From the NCBI RefSeq assembly GCF_029360705.1, contig NZ_JARKMX010000014.1, positions 124,001-188,000 on the forward strand: a DNA stretch of 64,000 bases. The letters are read 5' to 3'. This document shows, piece after piece, positions 45,468-53,968 of the stretch; positions within the stretch are counted from its first letter, which is position 1, and the number at the start of each line of letters is the position of its first letter. A model generated the notes under the pieces. That model ran no database searches. It was not told the origin of the DNA and saw only the letters and a list, made by a program, of their open reading frames with translations. This DNA is from Paraflavitalea pollutisoli (GTDB lineage: Bacteria > Bacteroidota > Bacteroidia > Chitinophagales > Chitinophagaceae). The position numbers and the translations under genes were made by a program.

Positions 45468-46778
45468 AAAACCATGCTGGCCATACTGTGCTGCCTGTTA
45501 GTTTGCGGTATCAGCCACGCCCAAACACTCGACAAGGCCAGGCTCGATCTGTTGTTTGACCGCCTGCTCGACAAGCACAAAGGCATGGGTAGTATCACGC
45601 TCACCAAAGACGGTAAGCTGCTGTACACGCATTCATTTGGCTATGCGCAGATCACCGATGCCGGCAATAAACCGTTGACCGACAACACCCGGTACCGCAT
45701 TGCTTCGATCACCAAAACCTATACCGCCGTAATGATCCTGCAACTGGTGGAAGAAGGCAAACTCAAACTGACCTCCCCCCTCGGCCAATTCTTTCCGCAG
45801 ATTCCGAATGCAGACAAGATCACGATCGCACAGATCCTGCAGCACCGCAGTGGCATCCCCGACATGACCGTCGATCCCGGTTGGAGAGCACAAGCCCATA
45901 CCCACGAAGAGATCGTGGCCGCCATCGCCAAGGGCAAACCCTTGTTTGAGCCCGACAGCCAGCACCTCTACAGCAATACAGGTTATGTGCTGCTGGGTTA
46001 TATATTGGAAAAAGTAGAAGGCAAGCCCTACGCGGACATACTACAACGACGCATCAACAAAAAGATCGGATTACAAAATACCTACCTGGGTATCGGCAAC
46101 ACTGATACAAGCAAGCAGGAGGCGCTTTCGTACCGGTATATGGGTGCCTGGAAGGAAGTGCCGGAGATGGACCTCAGCATTCCCGCCGGTGCCGGCGCCA
46201 TCATCGCCACCCCAACCGATATGTGCCACTTTATCACCGCCTTGTTTGAAGGGAAACTGCTTTCTAAAAAAAGTCTTGATTTGATGACCACGATGCGCGA
46301 CGGTGAAGGCATGGGCATGGAACCTTTCTCATTTGCCGGCCACACGCTGTATGGCCATACAGGCGGCAGCAATGTGTCGGGCTCCTGGCTGGCCTATGAG
46401 CCTACTGAAAAACTGGCCCTGGCCTATACCACCAATGCCAAGATCTATCCCGTGAAGGACATCGTTGCCGGTGTTTTCGACATCTACTGGAACAAACCTT
46501 ACCAGGTACCTACGTTCGACGCCGTGGCCGTGAGCGACGAATTGCTCAATCAATATGTTGGTGTTTACGTAATCGCCGGTACGCCGGCGAAGATGACAGT
46601 TACCAAAAACGGCAGCAACCTGTTCATCGACAACAATGGAAACGCCATTCCGCTCGAAGCGACCTCCGATACCACCTTTACCCTCGCCCCCGGCGTTACC
46701 GTTACCTTCGATACCGCCAACAAACAAATGACCATCAAGCGTCCCCAGGGAGAAAGAGTGTTTACAAAGCAGCCATGA
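45468..46778 (+). CDS. Serine hydrolase of the beta-lactamase/D-aminopeptidase family
   Basis: The start at 45468 gives the signal peptide MKTMLAILCCLLVCGISHAQ; an ATG at 45450 is also possible. The class C-like fold has SxxK in RIASITKTYTA, YxN in YSNTGYVLLGY and a third motif HTGG in LYGHTGGSNVSGSW. A C-terminal domain (about 350-436) has YVGVYVIAGTPAKMTVTKNG, the DUF3471-like lipocalin extension. It is probably a periplasmic peptidase or esterase, not a true beta-lactamase. The YetF-family gene follows. Confidence 0.9.
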   Translation, partial: KTMLAILCCLLVCGISHAQTLDKARLDLLFDRLLDKHKGMGSITLTKDGKLLYTHSFGYAQITDAGNKPLTDNTRYRIASITKTYTAVMILQLVEEGKLKLTSPLGQFFPQIPNADKITIAQILQHRSGIPDMTVDPGWRAQAHTHEEIVAAIAKGKPLFEPDSQHLYSNTGYVLLGYILEKVEGKPYADILQRRINKKIGLQNTYLGIGNTDTSKQEALSYRYMGAWKEVPEMDLSIPAGAGAIIATPTDMCHFITALFEGKLLSKKSLDLMTTMRDGEGMGMEPFSFAGHTLYGHTGGSNVSGSWLAYEPTEKLALAYTTNAKIYPVKDIVAGVFDIYWNKPYQVPTFDAVAVSDELLNQYVGVYVIAGTPAKMTVTKNGSNLFIDNNGNAIPLEATSDTTFTLAPGVTVTFDTANKQMTIKRPQGERVFTKQP

Positions 46779-46856
46779 GCCCATGGCACAGGCTTTGCAA
46801 ACCTGCCAGTGGCAGCCCTTTCCTTAAAACCGGCCGCCCATTCAACCTACCTTTTT

Positions 46857-47537
46857 ATGGAGTGGAAAGAGATCTTGCTGAGCGACCTGAGCTGGTCGGC
46901 CGCATTGGAAATACTCATACGTACGCTATTGATGTTCACCTTCGTATTGCTGATGCTACGGGCCTCGGGCAAGAAGGGGGTGCGACAACTATCGATCTTC
47001 GAGGTAGCCATCATCATAGCGCTGGGTTCCGCAGCCGGTGATCCCATGTTCCGGCAGGATGATGCGATCGTTCCTTCACTCATCGTTTTTACGGCCATCC
47101 TCGTCTTCTACCGCGGCATTACCTGGTTATCGGCCCGCTTCGAACGGTTTGAAAGTATTTTGGAAGGCGATCCGGTGACGATCATCAAAGACGGACAGAT
47201 CGAGCTCAACAACAAAGGCAACTCGCCGTTTGCGCGGGATGAGTTCTTTGCGGAGATGCGGGCGAAAAGCATCGAGCACATGGGGCAGGTAAGGCTCGCC
47301 GTGCTGGAAACCAATGGTACGGTCAGTTTCTTTTACTTCGAAGACAAAGACGTAAAGCCCGGCCTGCCGGTATTGCCCGACACCTACGAAACAGCCTGCA
47401 CGCATATAGCGGGCGATGGACTATATGCGTGTTGTTATTGTGCCCATACACTGCCGCTGAAGGCTGGTAAGCACCAATGCCCGCGCTGCGATAAAAAGGA
47501 ATGGGTGAAGGCGATCGATACGCGCCGTATTACTTAA
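46857..47537 (+). CDS. YetF/DUF421 membrane protein with C-terminal zinc ribbon
   Basis: The start at 46857 (MEWKEILLSDLSWS) was chosen over a GTG 48 bp upstream. The product has three membrane helices, including FTFVLLMLRASGKKGVRQLS, then SIFEVAIIIALGSAAGDPM, typical of DUF421. The cytoplasmic YetF domain follows with ILEGDPVTIIKDGQIELNN. The last 37 residues add CCYC and CPRC pairs (Cys192/195 and Cys208/211), which look like a zinc ribbon not usual in YetF. Function unknown. Confidence 0.88.
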   Translation: MEWKEILLSDLSWSAALEILIRTLLMFTFVLLMLRASGKKGVRQLSIFEVAIIIALGSAAGDPMFRQDDAIVPSLIVFTAILVFYRGITWLSARFERFESILEGDPVTIIKDGQIELNNKGNSPFARDEFFAEMRAKSIEHMGQVRLAVLETNGTVSFFYFEDKDVKPGLPVLPDTYETACTHIAGDGLYACCYCAHTLPLKAGKHQCPRCDKKEWVKAIDTRRIT

Positions 47538-47553
47538 CCGGCCATGCTGCACC

Positions 47554-47850
47554 CTACCTACCCGGGGCGGGATACTTAGCCGCCACTGCATCGATTACGA
47601 GTACCCAGTCGTTACCGGTGCCGATGGATGGCGGGGTAAATTCTGCGGCAGCCTTTCGCTGTACCGTCCCGATCTTACTGGCCTTGCCATCTTTGGGATT
47701 GAACCACCAGGCGACAAATGCATCGCCACTCAGCAACGAGAGGTCGACCTGCACCGTTTTACCGATCGGCAGGTAGATCATGGCGTAGCTATCCTTGCCT
47801 TTCGGCTGGATACTACGTACTTCTTGCCTCCCGATCCGCAGCCTATATTT
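47554..47850 (-). pseudogene. C-terminal remnant of a DUF4038-type glycoside hydrolase (collagen-binding-like domain)
   Basis: About 95 codons in frame from near 47850 to a stop at 47554 read EVRSIQPKGKDSYAMIYLP, then VDLSLLSGDAFVAWWFNPKDG, and EFTPPSIGTGNDWVLVIDAV. This is the C-terminal 'putative collagen-binding' domain of DUF4038/apiosidase-like hydrolases. The catalytic part is missing: the ChrB-AraC gene starts on the other strand at 47865. The frame has no good start, so it is best read as a decayed gene end. It shows that a glycosidase gene once lay here. Confidence 0.7.
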
Positions 47851-47864
47851 CGGTACATTAGCGC

Positions 47865-48707
47865 ATGAAATGGATCACCCGCGAAAGACCTAAGATCGAC
47901 CGCATCGCCTGCCCCTGGCTCCTGCTTCGCTTTGTGGATCCGGAAGCGGAAATCATCTATGTACCGTTTGACCAGGTGCTGCCGCTGTCTCAATCGCTGC
48001 CAGCCATTCCCTTCGACATTCCCGGTGTGGAATATACCCACTATGGAAAGGATTGCACCTTCGACTACATCATTCGCAAACACGGCATTACAGACCAGGC
48101 GGTCCTCGATATGGCGCCTATTGTGCGCGGGGCCGATACCGACAAACACGAACTGGCCCGGCAGGCGGCCGGCTTATGGGCCATTGCAGCCGGCATGGCT
48201 TACAATTACCCCGATGATCAGGTGCTGCTGCAACAAGGCATGATCATTTATGATGCGTTGTACAGCTGGGCCAAATACCTGCAACAGGAACGGCACCTGC
48301 AACATCCGCAGGAAGACCTGCTGATCCAGGTATTTGATAAATTCCTGAAAGCCCATACCACGAAAAAAATCCCGGCCTGGGCCCGTGAACTCAAAGAAAT
48401 GATCCAGGATCATATCGACAGCAACCTCAACCTCACCGAGCTGTCGCGTAACCTCGATATCAATCCTTCGTATTTATCGCGTGAGTTCTCCAAACATTTC
48501 GATAACCTCAGTTTTGGCGAATACATCCGCCGGCAACGCATAGAAAAAGCCATCGACCTGATGAAAGACCCAGCCCATTCACTCACGCATATCGCTTACC
48601 TCACCGGCTTCTCGGACCAAAGCCATTTTACGCGCATCTTTAAGAAGCATACCGGGCAAAGTCCTTCCGCGTATCGTAAAAAAAACAGCCCAAAAGGTAA
48701 AGAATAG
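47865..48707 (+). CDS. ChrB-like domain fused to AraC-family DNA-binding domain
   Basis: The 280-residue product has an N-terminal chromate-resistance (ChrB C-terminal type) domain (about 1-145) with KWITRERPKIDRIACPWLL, then YTHYGKDCTFDYIIRKHGI and GADTDKHELARQAAGLWAIA. A C-terminal AraC double HTH (about 175-272) follows, with NLTELSRNLDINPSYLSREF and SLTHIAYLTGFSDQSHFTRIF. ChrB domains are normally paired with ChrA transporters; none is seen here. A sensor-regulator fusion is the straightforward reading. The inducer is unknown. Confidence 0.9.
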   Translation: MKWITRERPKIDRIACPWLLLRFVDPEAEIIYVPFDQVLPLSQSLPAIPFDIPGVEYTHYGKDCTFDYIIRKHGITDQAVLDMAPIVRGADTDKHELARQAAGLWAIAAGMAYNYPDDQVLLQQGMIIYDALYSWAKYLQQERHLQHPQEDLLIQVFDKFLKAHTTKKIPAWARELKEMIQDHIDSNLNLTELSRNLDINPSYLSREFSKHFDNLSFGEYIRRQRIEKAIDLMKDPAHSLTHIAYLTGFSDQSHFTRIFKKHTGQSPSAYRKKNSPKGKE

Positions 48708-48782
48708 ACCACGCAGTAAAACCTGTTCTATTTCATGACACAGAAGCGGGATAGCATTGCAGGGTAACAAACCATGACTGTG

Positions 48783-49301
48783 ATGAAGCATCTCCGACTT
48801 TACTGTAGCGCCCTATTCCTGACTGTCTTAAGTGTTCATACCACCGCCGCACAACAACCGCCTGTAACCTACCCCAGGATCACCGCGTATGTAGGCATCC
48901 TGCATCCTCTTGTCACGGTTAGCCGTGCGCAGGAACCCCATTACAATTTTGATGGCGCGTATGTAGTCGGAATGCCTACGGGCATCAATATCTGGAAGAG
49001 TGCGCGGATCGGCTTTTCGATGGAGTTTGTGCCCCTGATCCGTGCCAATGGCGGCACCAGCAAGATGAACAATTTCCTGTTTCACCCCGGCGCTTTGTTT
49101 GGCCTGGGTAAGGGATTTACGCTGGCTACCCGGGCCGCTTTTGAAACATCTGGTAGATATGGCTTCACGCCCGTGCTCAACAAGATTGTGAAGAAAGGAG
49201 CTGGCAGTAGTGTATTTGTAGCCGTGCCGGTACCTGTCAGGTTTGGCAATGACCAGCCGGTCAGTTGTACCCTTGGCTTTCAGTTTGGGATCATCTTTTA
49301 A
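48783..49301 (+). CDS. Hypothetical exported protein, probable small outer-membrane barrel
   Basis: The 172-residue product starts at 48783 (an ATG 9 bp upstream is equally possible) with a signal peptide ending near TTAAQ. The mature part alternates short amphipathic strands such as ITAYVGILHPLVTV, FDGAYVVGMPTGINIW, FSMEFVPLIRA and PVSCTLGFQFGIIF. The C-terminal Phe suits an outer-membrane barrel. No family is recognised. It converges with the exonuclease gene. Confidence 0.75.
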   Translation: MKHLRLYCSALFLTVLSVHTTAAQQPPVTYPRITAYVGILHPLVTVSRAQEPHYNFDGAYVVGMPTGINIWKSARIGFSMEFVPLIRANGGTSKMNNFLFHPGALFGLGKGFTLATRAAFETSGRYGFTPVLNKIVKKGAGSSVFVAVPVPVRFGNDQPVSCTLGFQFGIIF

Positions 49302-49376
49302 CGCACCGACTGACCTGTTTACACTGGCCCCACCTGGTTGCTGAAAGTTGACCACGGTGAATGGGAGTATTATTAT

Positions 49377-50153
49377 TTACGCTTTCAACTCAATCCAGGT
49401 AGGCGCGTGGTCACTGGCCTGCTCCCATCCTCGTACGTGGGTGTCTACGCCTGCCTTGCGCAGGCGGGGCCGCAGTTGCGGACTGAGTAGGAAATGATCG
49501 AGCCGCAGGCCGGCATTGCGTTCCCAGGCCTGGCGCAGGTAATCCCAGAAAGTATAGATCACTTGGCGCGGATAACGGTGACGAAGTGCATCGGTCCAAC
49601 CCTGTTGCTGCAGGCGTGCAAACACCTGCCGCATCTCGATGCGAAAGAGTGCGTCATCGATGTATTTTCCGGGTTTGTAACAGTCCAGTTCCGTGGGCAT
49701 GATGTTGAAGTCGCCAGCCAGCACCACGGGTACCTCATGGGCCAGCAGGGTTTTCGCATGGGCCTGCAATCTTTTATACCATTGCAGTTTATAGCTGAAC
49801 TTAGGTCCCGGGTAAGGATTGCCATTGGGCGCATATAGACAAGCGATAACGATCTTGCCCACGATGGCTTCCAGGTAACGGCTTTGCACATCGTTGCGCC
49901 CGCCGGGCAGTTTACGGCGCAGTTCCTGGATGGGCTCGGTGCGCGAAAGGATCGCCACGCCATTCCAGGTCTTTTGCCCGTGCCACAAAGCCTGGTAACC
50001 AGCCTTCGCTATAGCTGCTTCCGGAAACCTTCCCTGCTCGGCTTTCAGTTCCTGCAGACACACGATATCCGGCCTGGATTCCAGCAACCAGCGCAACAAC
50101 ACAGGCAGCCGCTTATTGATATTATTGATATTGTAGGTAGCGATCTTGATCAT
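49377..50153 (-). CDS. xth: Exodeoxyribonuclease III
   Basis: The start at 50153 (MIKIATYNINNINKRL) was chosen over an upstream ATG at 50210. The 258-residue enzyme is an AP endonuclease/3'-5' exonuclease for base-excision repair. Motifs are LQELKAEQGRFP with the metal-binding Glu, NGVAILSR, then ACLYAPNGNPYPGPKFSYKL, LAGDFNIMP, and SDHAPTWIEL with the catalytic His. Every core motif is present. It stands alone on its strand after the GAF kinase. Confidence 0.95.
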   Translation of the reverse strand: MIKIATYNINNINKRLPVLLRWLLESRPDIVCLQELKAEQGRFPEAAIAKAGYQALWHGQKTWNGVAILSRTEPIQELRRKLPGGRNDVQSRYLEAIVGKIVIACLYAPNGNPYPGPKFSYKLQWYKRLQAHAKTLLAHEVPVVLAGDFNIMPTELDCYKPGKYIDDALFRIEMRQVFARLQQQGWTDALRHRYPRQVIYTFWDYLRQAWERNAGLRLDHFLLSPQLRPRLRKAGVDTHVRGWEQASDHAPTWIELKA

Positions 50154-50234
50154 AGAATTCCAGCAGCAAAAGATTTGCCTATACTGCCAGGTACACTTTG
50201 AAAGGGTCATCGTTGGGCAGGAAAACAGGAGGCA

Positions 50235-51497
50235 TTAGTGGTCCTCATCTTGCACAATAACAGGAAACAACAAGGAAAAGACCGACCCCTTCCCTTCTAC
50301 CGATTCTACCAACACGACCCCATCATGCTGCCGCATGATACGGCGCGCCTGCGATAAGCCGACACCAACACTGTCAACATGTGCTTTGGGCTTTAGCTGC
50401 ACAAACAGGTCAAATATCTTTTCCAGGTGGGTGCCTTCGATCCCGATGCCATTGTCACGGATGCACACTTTATGGTATTTACGGTACTGCGTGCCCACCT
50501 GCGCATGTTGTATACTGCCGGCGTCCACGATGTCCGCAAAAATGTCGATGATCGGTAGGATATAGCCTTGGGAATACCTGAGTGCGTTGTCGATAATATG
50601 GTAAAGCACGATTTCCAATTGCCCGGCAATACCTGCCACTACTGGCAATGAGTGGACGGTTACAACAGCCTGCCTGCTTTTAATACCGGTCCGCAAACCA
50701 ATCAGCACGTTGGCTACCACTTCCTGCAGGTCTACTTTCGTGAATTTTTCCGGGGCAGCTTGCATATCGGCCAGTTCATTCAACCGATTGATCTTTGCAC
50801 TCAGGTCACCGGACAGTCTATTGATCTTGACGGCCAGGTCCCGCACCCGGTGTTCAGGAGGCAGCGAGACATCGTGGACGATCATGTCGGTAAATACCTG
50901 CAGCTTGCGCAAAGGCTCTTGCAACGAATGACGGCTCACGTGTTCATATTGGCGAACATCATCGCGGGAAGCTGCCAGATCCTGTTGCGCTTTGTTCAAC
51001 ACCAGCGCTTTGGCCTGCTGTTGATCCTGATTGTGCAGGTGGAAGGCGATCAGATCAGCAAACAGGTTGAACATTGTGACCATATTGCCAGCCTTCAGCG
51101 GCAATGGTTTCGGATCGATGGCACACAGCGTACCGAAGAACTGTCCGGATTTCAGGAAGATGGGTATGGAAATATAACTCTGAAATCCATACATCTTGGG
51201 GGTATGGTGATTGAAGAAGTATTTATCCTTTGCCACTTCATCTATAATTACCGGTTGCCCATGTCCCCGTATCTCGTTGCAAATGGTAGTTTCCAATTGC
51301 AGTTCCCCACCGGGCTTCAATCCAAAGCCGATCTCGTCCTGCACGGCACAGGCAATCCACCGGTTTTCCGTAACCCGGGCTACGGCGGCGAACCCCATGT
51401 TGGTCGTTCGGCAAATAAGTTCCAGCATAGATGGCACGATCTCCAATGACTGGATCTTTTCAACATCCCTCCTGAATTCTCCTTCCAGTGTAACCAT
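50235..51497 (-). CDS. GAF-domain sensor histidine kinase with altered H-box
   Basis: The start is the ATG at 51497; the TTG two codons upstream is less likely. The 420-residue product has a GAF domain (about 15-165) with CNEIRGHGQPVIIDEV and YISIPIFLKSGQFFGTLCAID, a helical dimerisation segment, then HisKA with SRHSLQEPLRKLQVF. Relatives read SHDLQEPLRKI, so the acidic residue after His is Ser here. HATPase motifs IIDNALRYS, RDNGIGIE and VGVGLSQARRIM are intact. It is next to a PAS kinase of the same class, in the same direction. Confidence 0.88.
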   Translation of the reverse strand: MVTLEGEFRRDVEKIQSLEIVPSMLELICRTTNMGFAAVARVTENRWIACAVQDEIGFGLKPGGELQLETTICNEIRGHGQPVIIDEVAKDKYFFNHHTPKMYGFQSYISIPIFLKSGQFFGTLCAIDPKPLPLKAGNMVTMFNLFADLIAFHLHNQDQQQAKALVLNKAQQDLAASRDDVRQYEHVSRHSLQEPLRKLQVFTDMIVHDVSLPPEHRVRDLAVKINRLSGDLSAKINRLNELADMQAAPEKFTKVDLQEVVANVLIGLRTGIKSRQAVVTVHSLPVVAGIAGQLEIVLYHIIDNALRYSQGYILPIIDIFADIVDAGSIQHAQVGTQYRKYHKVCIRDNGIGIEGTHLEKIFDLFVQLKPKAHVDSVGVGLSQARRIMRQHDGVVLVESVEGKGSVFSLLFPVIVQDEDH

Positions 51498-51547
51498 TGT
51501 CAAATGGGTTTTTATAAAGATCGGGTAATTGCCTGGTAGCGTAGTTA

Positions 51548-53173
51548 TCAGGCAGGTAAAAACACAGTAAAAGTAGCACCTTCCTGTGGTTTGGAGGAAG
51601 CCACGATATCTCCCCCATGTTGCTGGGCGATCTTTTTACACAGCGATAACCCAATGCCCGTACCATGGTACTCGGATTTGCTGTGTAACCGGTAAAAGAT
51701 ATCGAATACCTTATCTGCATCTGCTGCATTGAATCCAATACCATTGTCTCGTACGATGATGGTATGATACATCCGTTCCGGATCAAGTTTACCCTGGCCT
51801 TCGGGCTTTGATTGCGGCGGCGCAGCCTCGATGCTAATTTCGGGCACCACACCTGGCTTGTTGTACTTTAAGGCATTCGACAGCAGGTTGCCGAATAGCT
51901 GCATCATCTGAAGGCCATTGGCGTTCACAATGGGCAATGCGCTTACCCTGATCAGGGCTTTCTTTTCTTCGATCAGCAGTTCAAAATCTTCCATGGCTTC
52001 GTGTATGACCTTGTTGAGATCAATCCGTTCTATCTTTTGAAGTGGCTGGGAAGAGAGCTCTGCATAGGCCAGCAGGTCACGTACGAGGGTATTCATCCGA
52101 TCGGAGGACCGCCTGATCTTCGCAGCATAATTGGTGTCACCAGTTTGTTTCGGCGCAGTTACCTGTTCCAGCCGGTCGGCGTAAATAGAAATTTTACGCA
52201 GCGGTTCCTGCAAATCATGAGAAGCGATATGGGCAAACTGTGCCAGATCGCTATTGGACCGTTGCAGCTCTTTATTCACTGCCGCCAGGTCGGCCGTACG
52301 ATCTTCCACCATTTGTTCGATGCGCTGCCTGGCCAGCACCTGGGGAGTCACATCGATCGAGATGGCCAATACCCCCAGTATGTGTCCATCACTATCACGG
52401 TAGGGTTCGTACACGAAATTCTGGTATACCACATCAGGTTTTCCTTCACGGATCAGGTGCACGGGCCGTTCACTCGCGGTAAAGGTTTTGCCGGTATGGT
52501 ACACTTCTGCCATCACCGCTTCCAGCCCCTGGTTGCGGGCATCCGGCAATCCGTCAAAGATGGGGCGGTGCATCACCGACTCCACCGGCTTGCCCCATAT
52601 CTTCAACATGAGGGCATTGGCCATCTCCACCACATGTTGTGGCCCCAGCAGGATGCACATCGCTACCGGTGCCTGCAAAATCATGTTGCGGAAATTTTGT
52701 TCACTTTGCTCGATCCGGGATTTGGCAATATGCAGATCGGTGATGTCTGCCGCTGTATTCATGACCCCGTAAATATTGCCAGCCGCATCGTACAGTGGGG
52801 TAAAACTATAATTGAAGTAATAGGGCTGTAATACGCCTTCTTTCACCAGGTCCACTCGTTGGTTCCTGGCGTGAAAAGGTATCCCAGTCGTAAACACTTT
52901 ATCCAGTTGATCGTAAATGCCCGTATCGACCAGTTCCGGCAATAAGTCCGCATAGCGTTTTCCTATTACATCGTTGCCTTTTCCCCACACGTCCAGGATC
53001 GACTGGTTGACGTATTGAATGCGCATGTCGCGGCCCACGTACACCCCTATCGGAAAAGGAGCGCCGGCCACCAGCGATTCGGCCTGGTTGTCGTAAAAGC
53101 GCCCTGAAGGCGGTTGGGGTCCGTAAGCGGCCCCTTCGGCAAAAGAATCCTGCATAATTTTATGTATGGCCAC
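51548..53173 (-). CDS. PAS-domain sensor histidine kinase
   Basis: The 541-residue cytoplasmic kinase has two PAS/PAC units (about 30-155 and 160-285), then a coiled segment and HisKA with FAHIASHDLQEPLRKISIYA (about 318). HATPase has NLLSNALKYN, VRDNGIGFN and GTGIGLSLCKKIAQQHGG. It has no membrane helix or receiver, the pattern of phytochrome-style kinases that signal through single-domain receivers. Such a receiver (53474-53932) is divergent, 300 bp away. Confidence 0.92.
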   Translation of the reverse strand: MAIHKIMQDSFAEGAAYGPQPPSGRFYDNQAESLVAGAPFPIGVYVGRDMRIQYVNQSILDVWGKGNDVIGKRYADLLPELVDTGIYDQLDKVFTTGIPFHARNQRVDLVKEGVLQPYYFNYSFTPLYDAAGNIYGVMNTAADITDLHIAKSRIEQSEQNFRNMILQAPVAMCILLGPQHVVEMANALMLKIWGKPVESVMHRPIFDGLPDARNQGLEAVMAEVYHTGKTFTASERPVHLIREGKPDVVYQNFVYEPYRDSDGHILGVLAISIDVTPQVLARQRIEQMVEDRTADLAAVNKELQRSNSDLAQFAHIASHDLQEPLRKISIYADRLEQVTAPKQTGDTNYAAKIRRSSDRMNTLVRDLLAYAELSSQPLQKIERIDLNKVIHEAMEDFELLIEEKKALIRVSALPIVNANGLQMMQLFGNLLSNALKYNKPGVVPEISIEAAPPQSKPEGQGKLDPERMYHTIIVRDNGIGFNAADADKVFDIFYRLHSKSEYHGTGIGLSLCKKIAQQHGGDIVASSKPQEGATFTVFLPA

Positions 53174-53473
53174 TCCGGGTTTAGCGGTCCCGGAATGTAT
53201 TACAATAATAGAAGTTGAACGTAACTAATGTACAAAACCTTCAGTTACAACAAAACAAACGCCACCGACAACCCAAATCAATCAGCTGGAAAAACTGCCG
53301 CTTGCGTCCCTATTTGTCCATTTCAGACAACAAATAACCGATGAAAATACCCAGCAGGCTATCCCCACCATGCCCCAAAAGGCTCCTCGTTACAAGCCAG
53401 TTAGAAAAAACGCCCGGCTATCGACCACAATTAACTAACTTTCGTCAGTTTTCCCTTACATAAATACCCCTTT
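53174..53473. other. 300-bp intergenic region between divergent kinase and receiver genes
   Basis: Nothing convincing was found. A minus-strand frame ending in LGIFIGYLLSEMDK has no ATG start and is not called. No TAnnTTTG box with proper spacing was recognised for either divergent gene. Confidence 0.4.
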
Positions 53474-53932
53474 TTGTTGAAACAACTCCTTTTGGTGGAT
53501 GATGATGCTGACGACGCTTTCCTGTTTAAGGAGGCGATCGATCGCATGCAATTGGCTATCTGCCAGACGGCAGAAGACGGCATTGCGCTGTTTAAACAGC
53601 TGGCCGCAGCCAACAGCGCCCTGCCGGATATTATATTCCTGGATATCAACATGCCGATGATGACCGGTTGGGAATGCCTGACAAAACTAAAAGGGGAAGA
53701 AGCTTACAGCCCTATTCCTGTAATCATGTATTCTACGTCCACGGCCAAAAGTGATATCGACAAATCGTTTGAACTGGGGGCATCATTGTTTATTTCGAAG
53801 CCAGAAAATTTCCAGGAGCTGACCAGGATTTTGGCGATCATAGCGATCAACCCCCTCTCCTCACTCCCGGAATTGTTGGCAGGGAGTCAACATGTTAAAA
53901 GTCCGACCCAGCTGAATCCGTCCAGGAACTAA
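53474..53932 (+). CDS. Single-domain response regulator (Rcp1-like), TTG start
   Basis: The 152-residue product is a stand-alone receiver. It has LLVDDDADDAFLFKEA, phosphoacceptor Asp in IIFLDINMPMMTGWE, Thr/Ser in YSTST and Lys in FISKPENF, the pattern of Rcp1-type partners of phytochrome-style kinases. There is no ATG before the acidic pocket; the only starts are consecutive TTG codons at 53474 and 53477. A short Ser/Pro-rich tail follows the receiver. It is followed by a GAF kinase 36 bp on. Confidence 0.9.
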   Translation: MLKQLLLVDDDADDAFLFKEAIDRMQLAICQTAEDGIALFKQLAAANSALPDIIFLDINMPMMTGWECLTKLKGEEAYSPIPVIMYSTSTAKSDIDKSFELGASLFISKPENFQELTRILAIIAINPLSSLPELLAGSQHVKSPTQLNPSRN

Positions 53933-53968
53933 TATTTGTTACTGTGTCTTAAGATCAACTTGTGCGTT

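Noticed and set aside
45468-46778. Reading the serine hydrolase as a class C beta-lactamase
   Set aside because: SxxK, YxN and HTGG fit the wider family, but the C-terminal lipocalin-like extension and divergent text point to a peptidase or esterase.
53290-53420. Minus-strand frame ending GDSLLGIFIGYLLSEMDK
   Set aside because: It has no start codon after its upstream stop and is very short.
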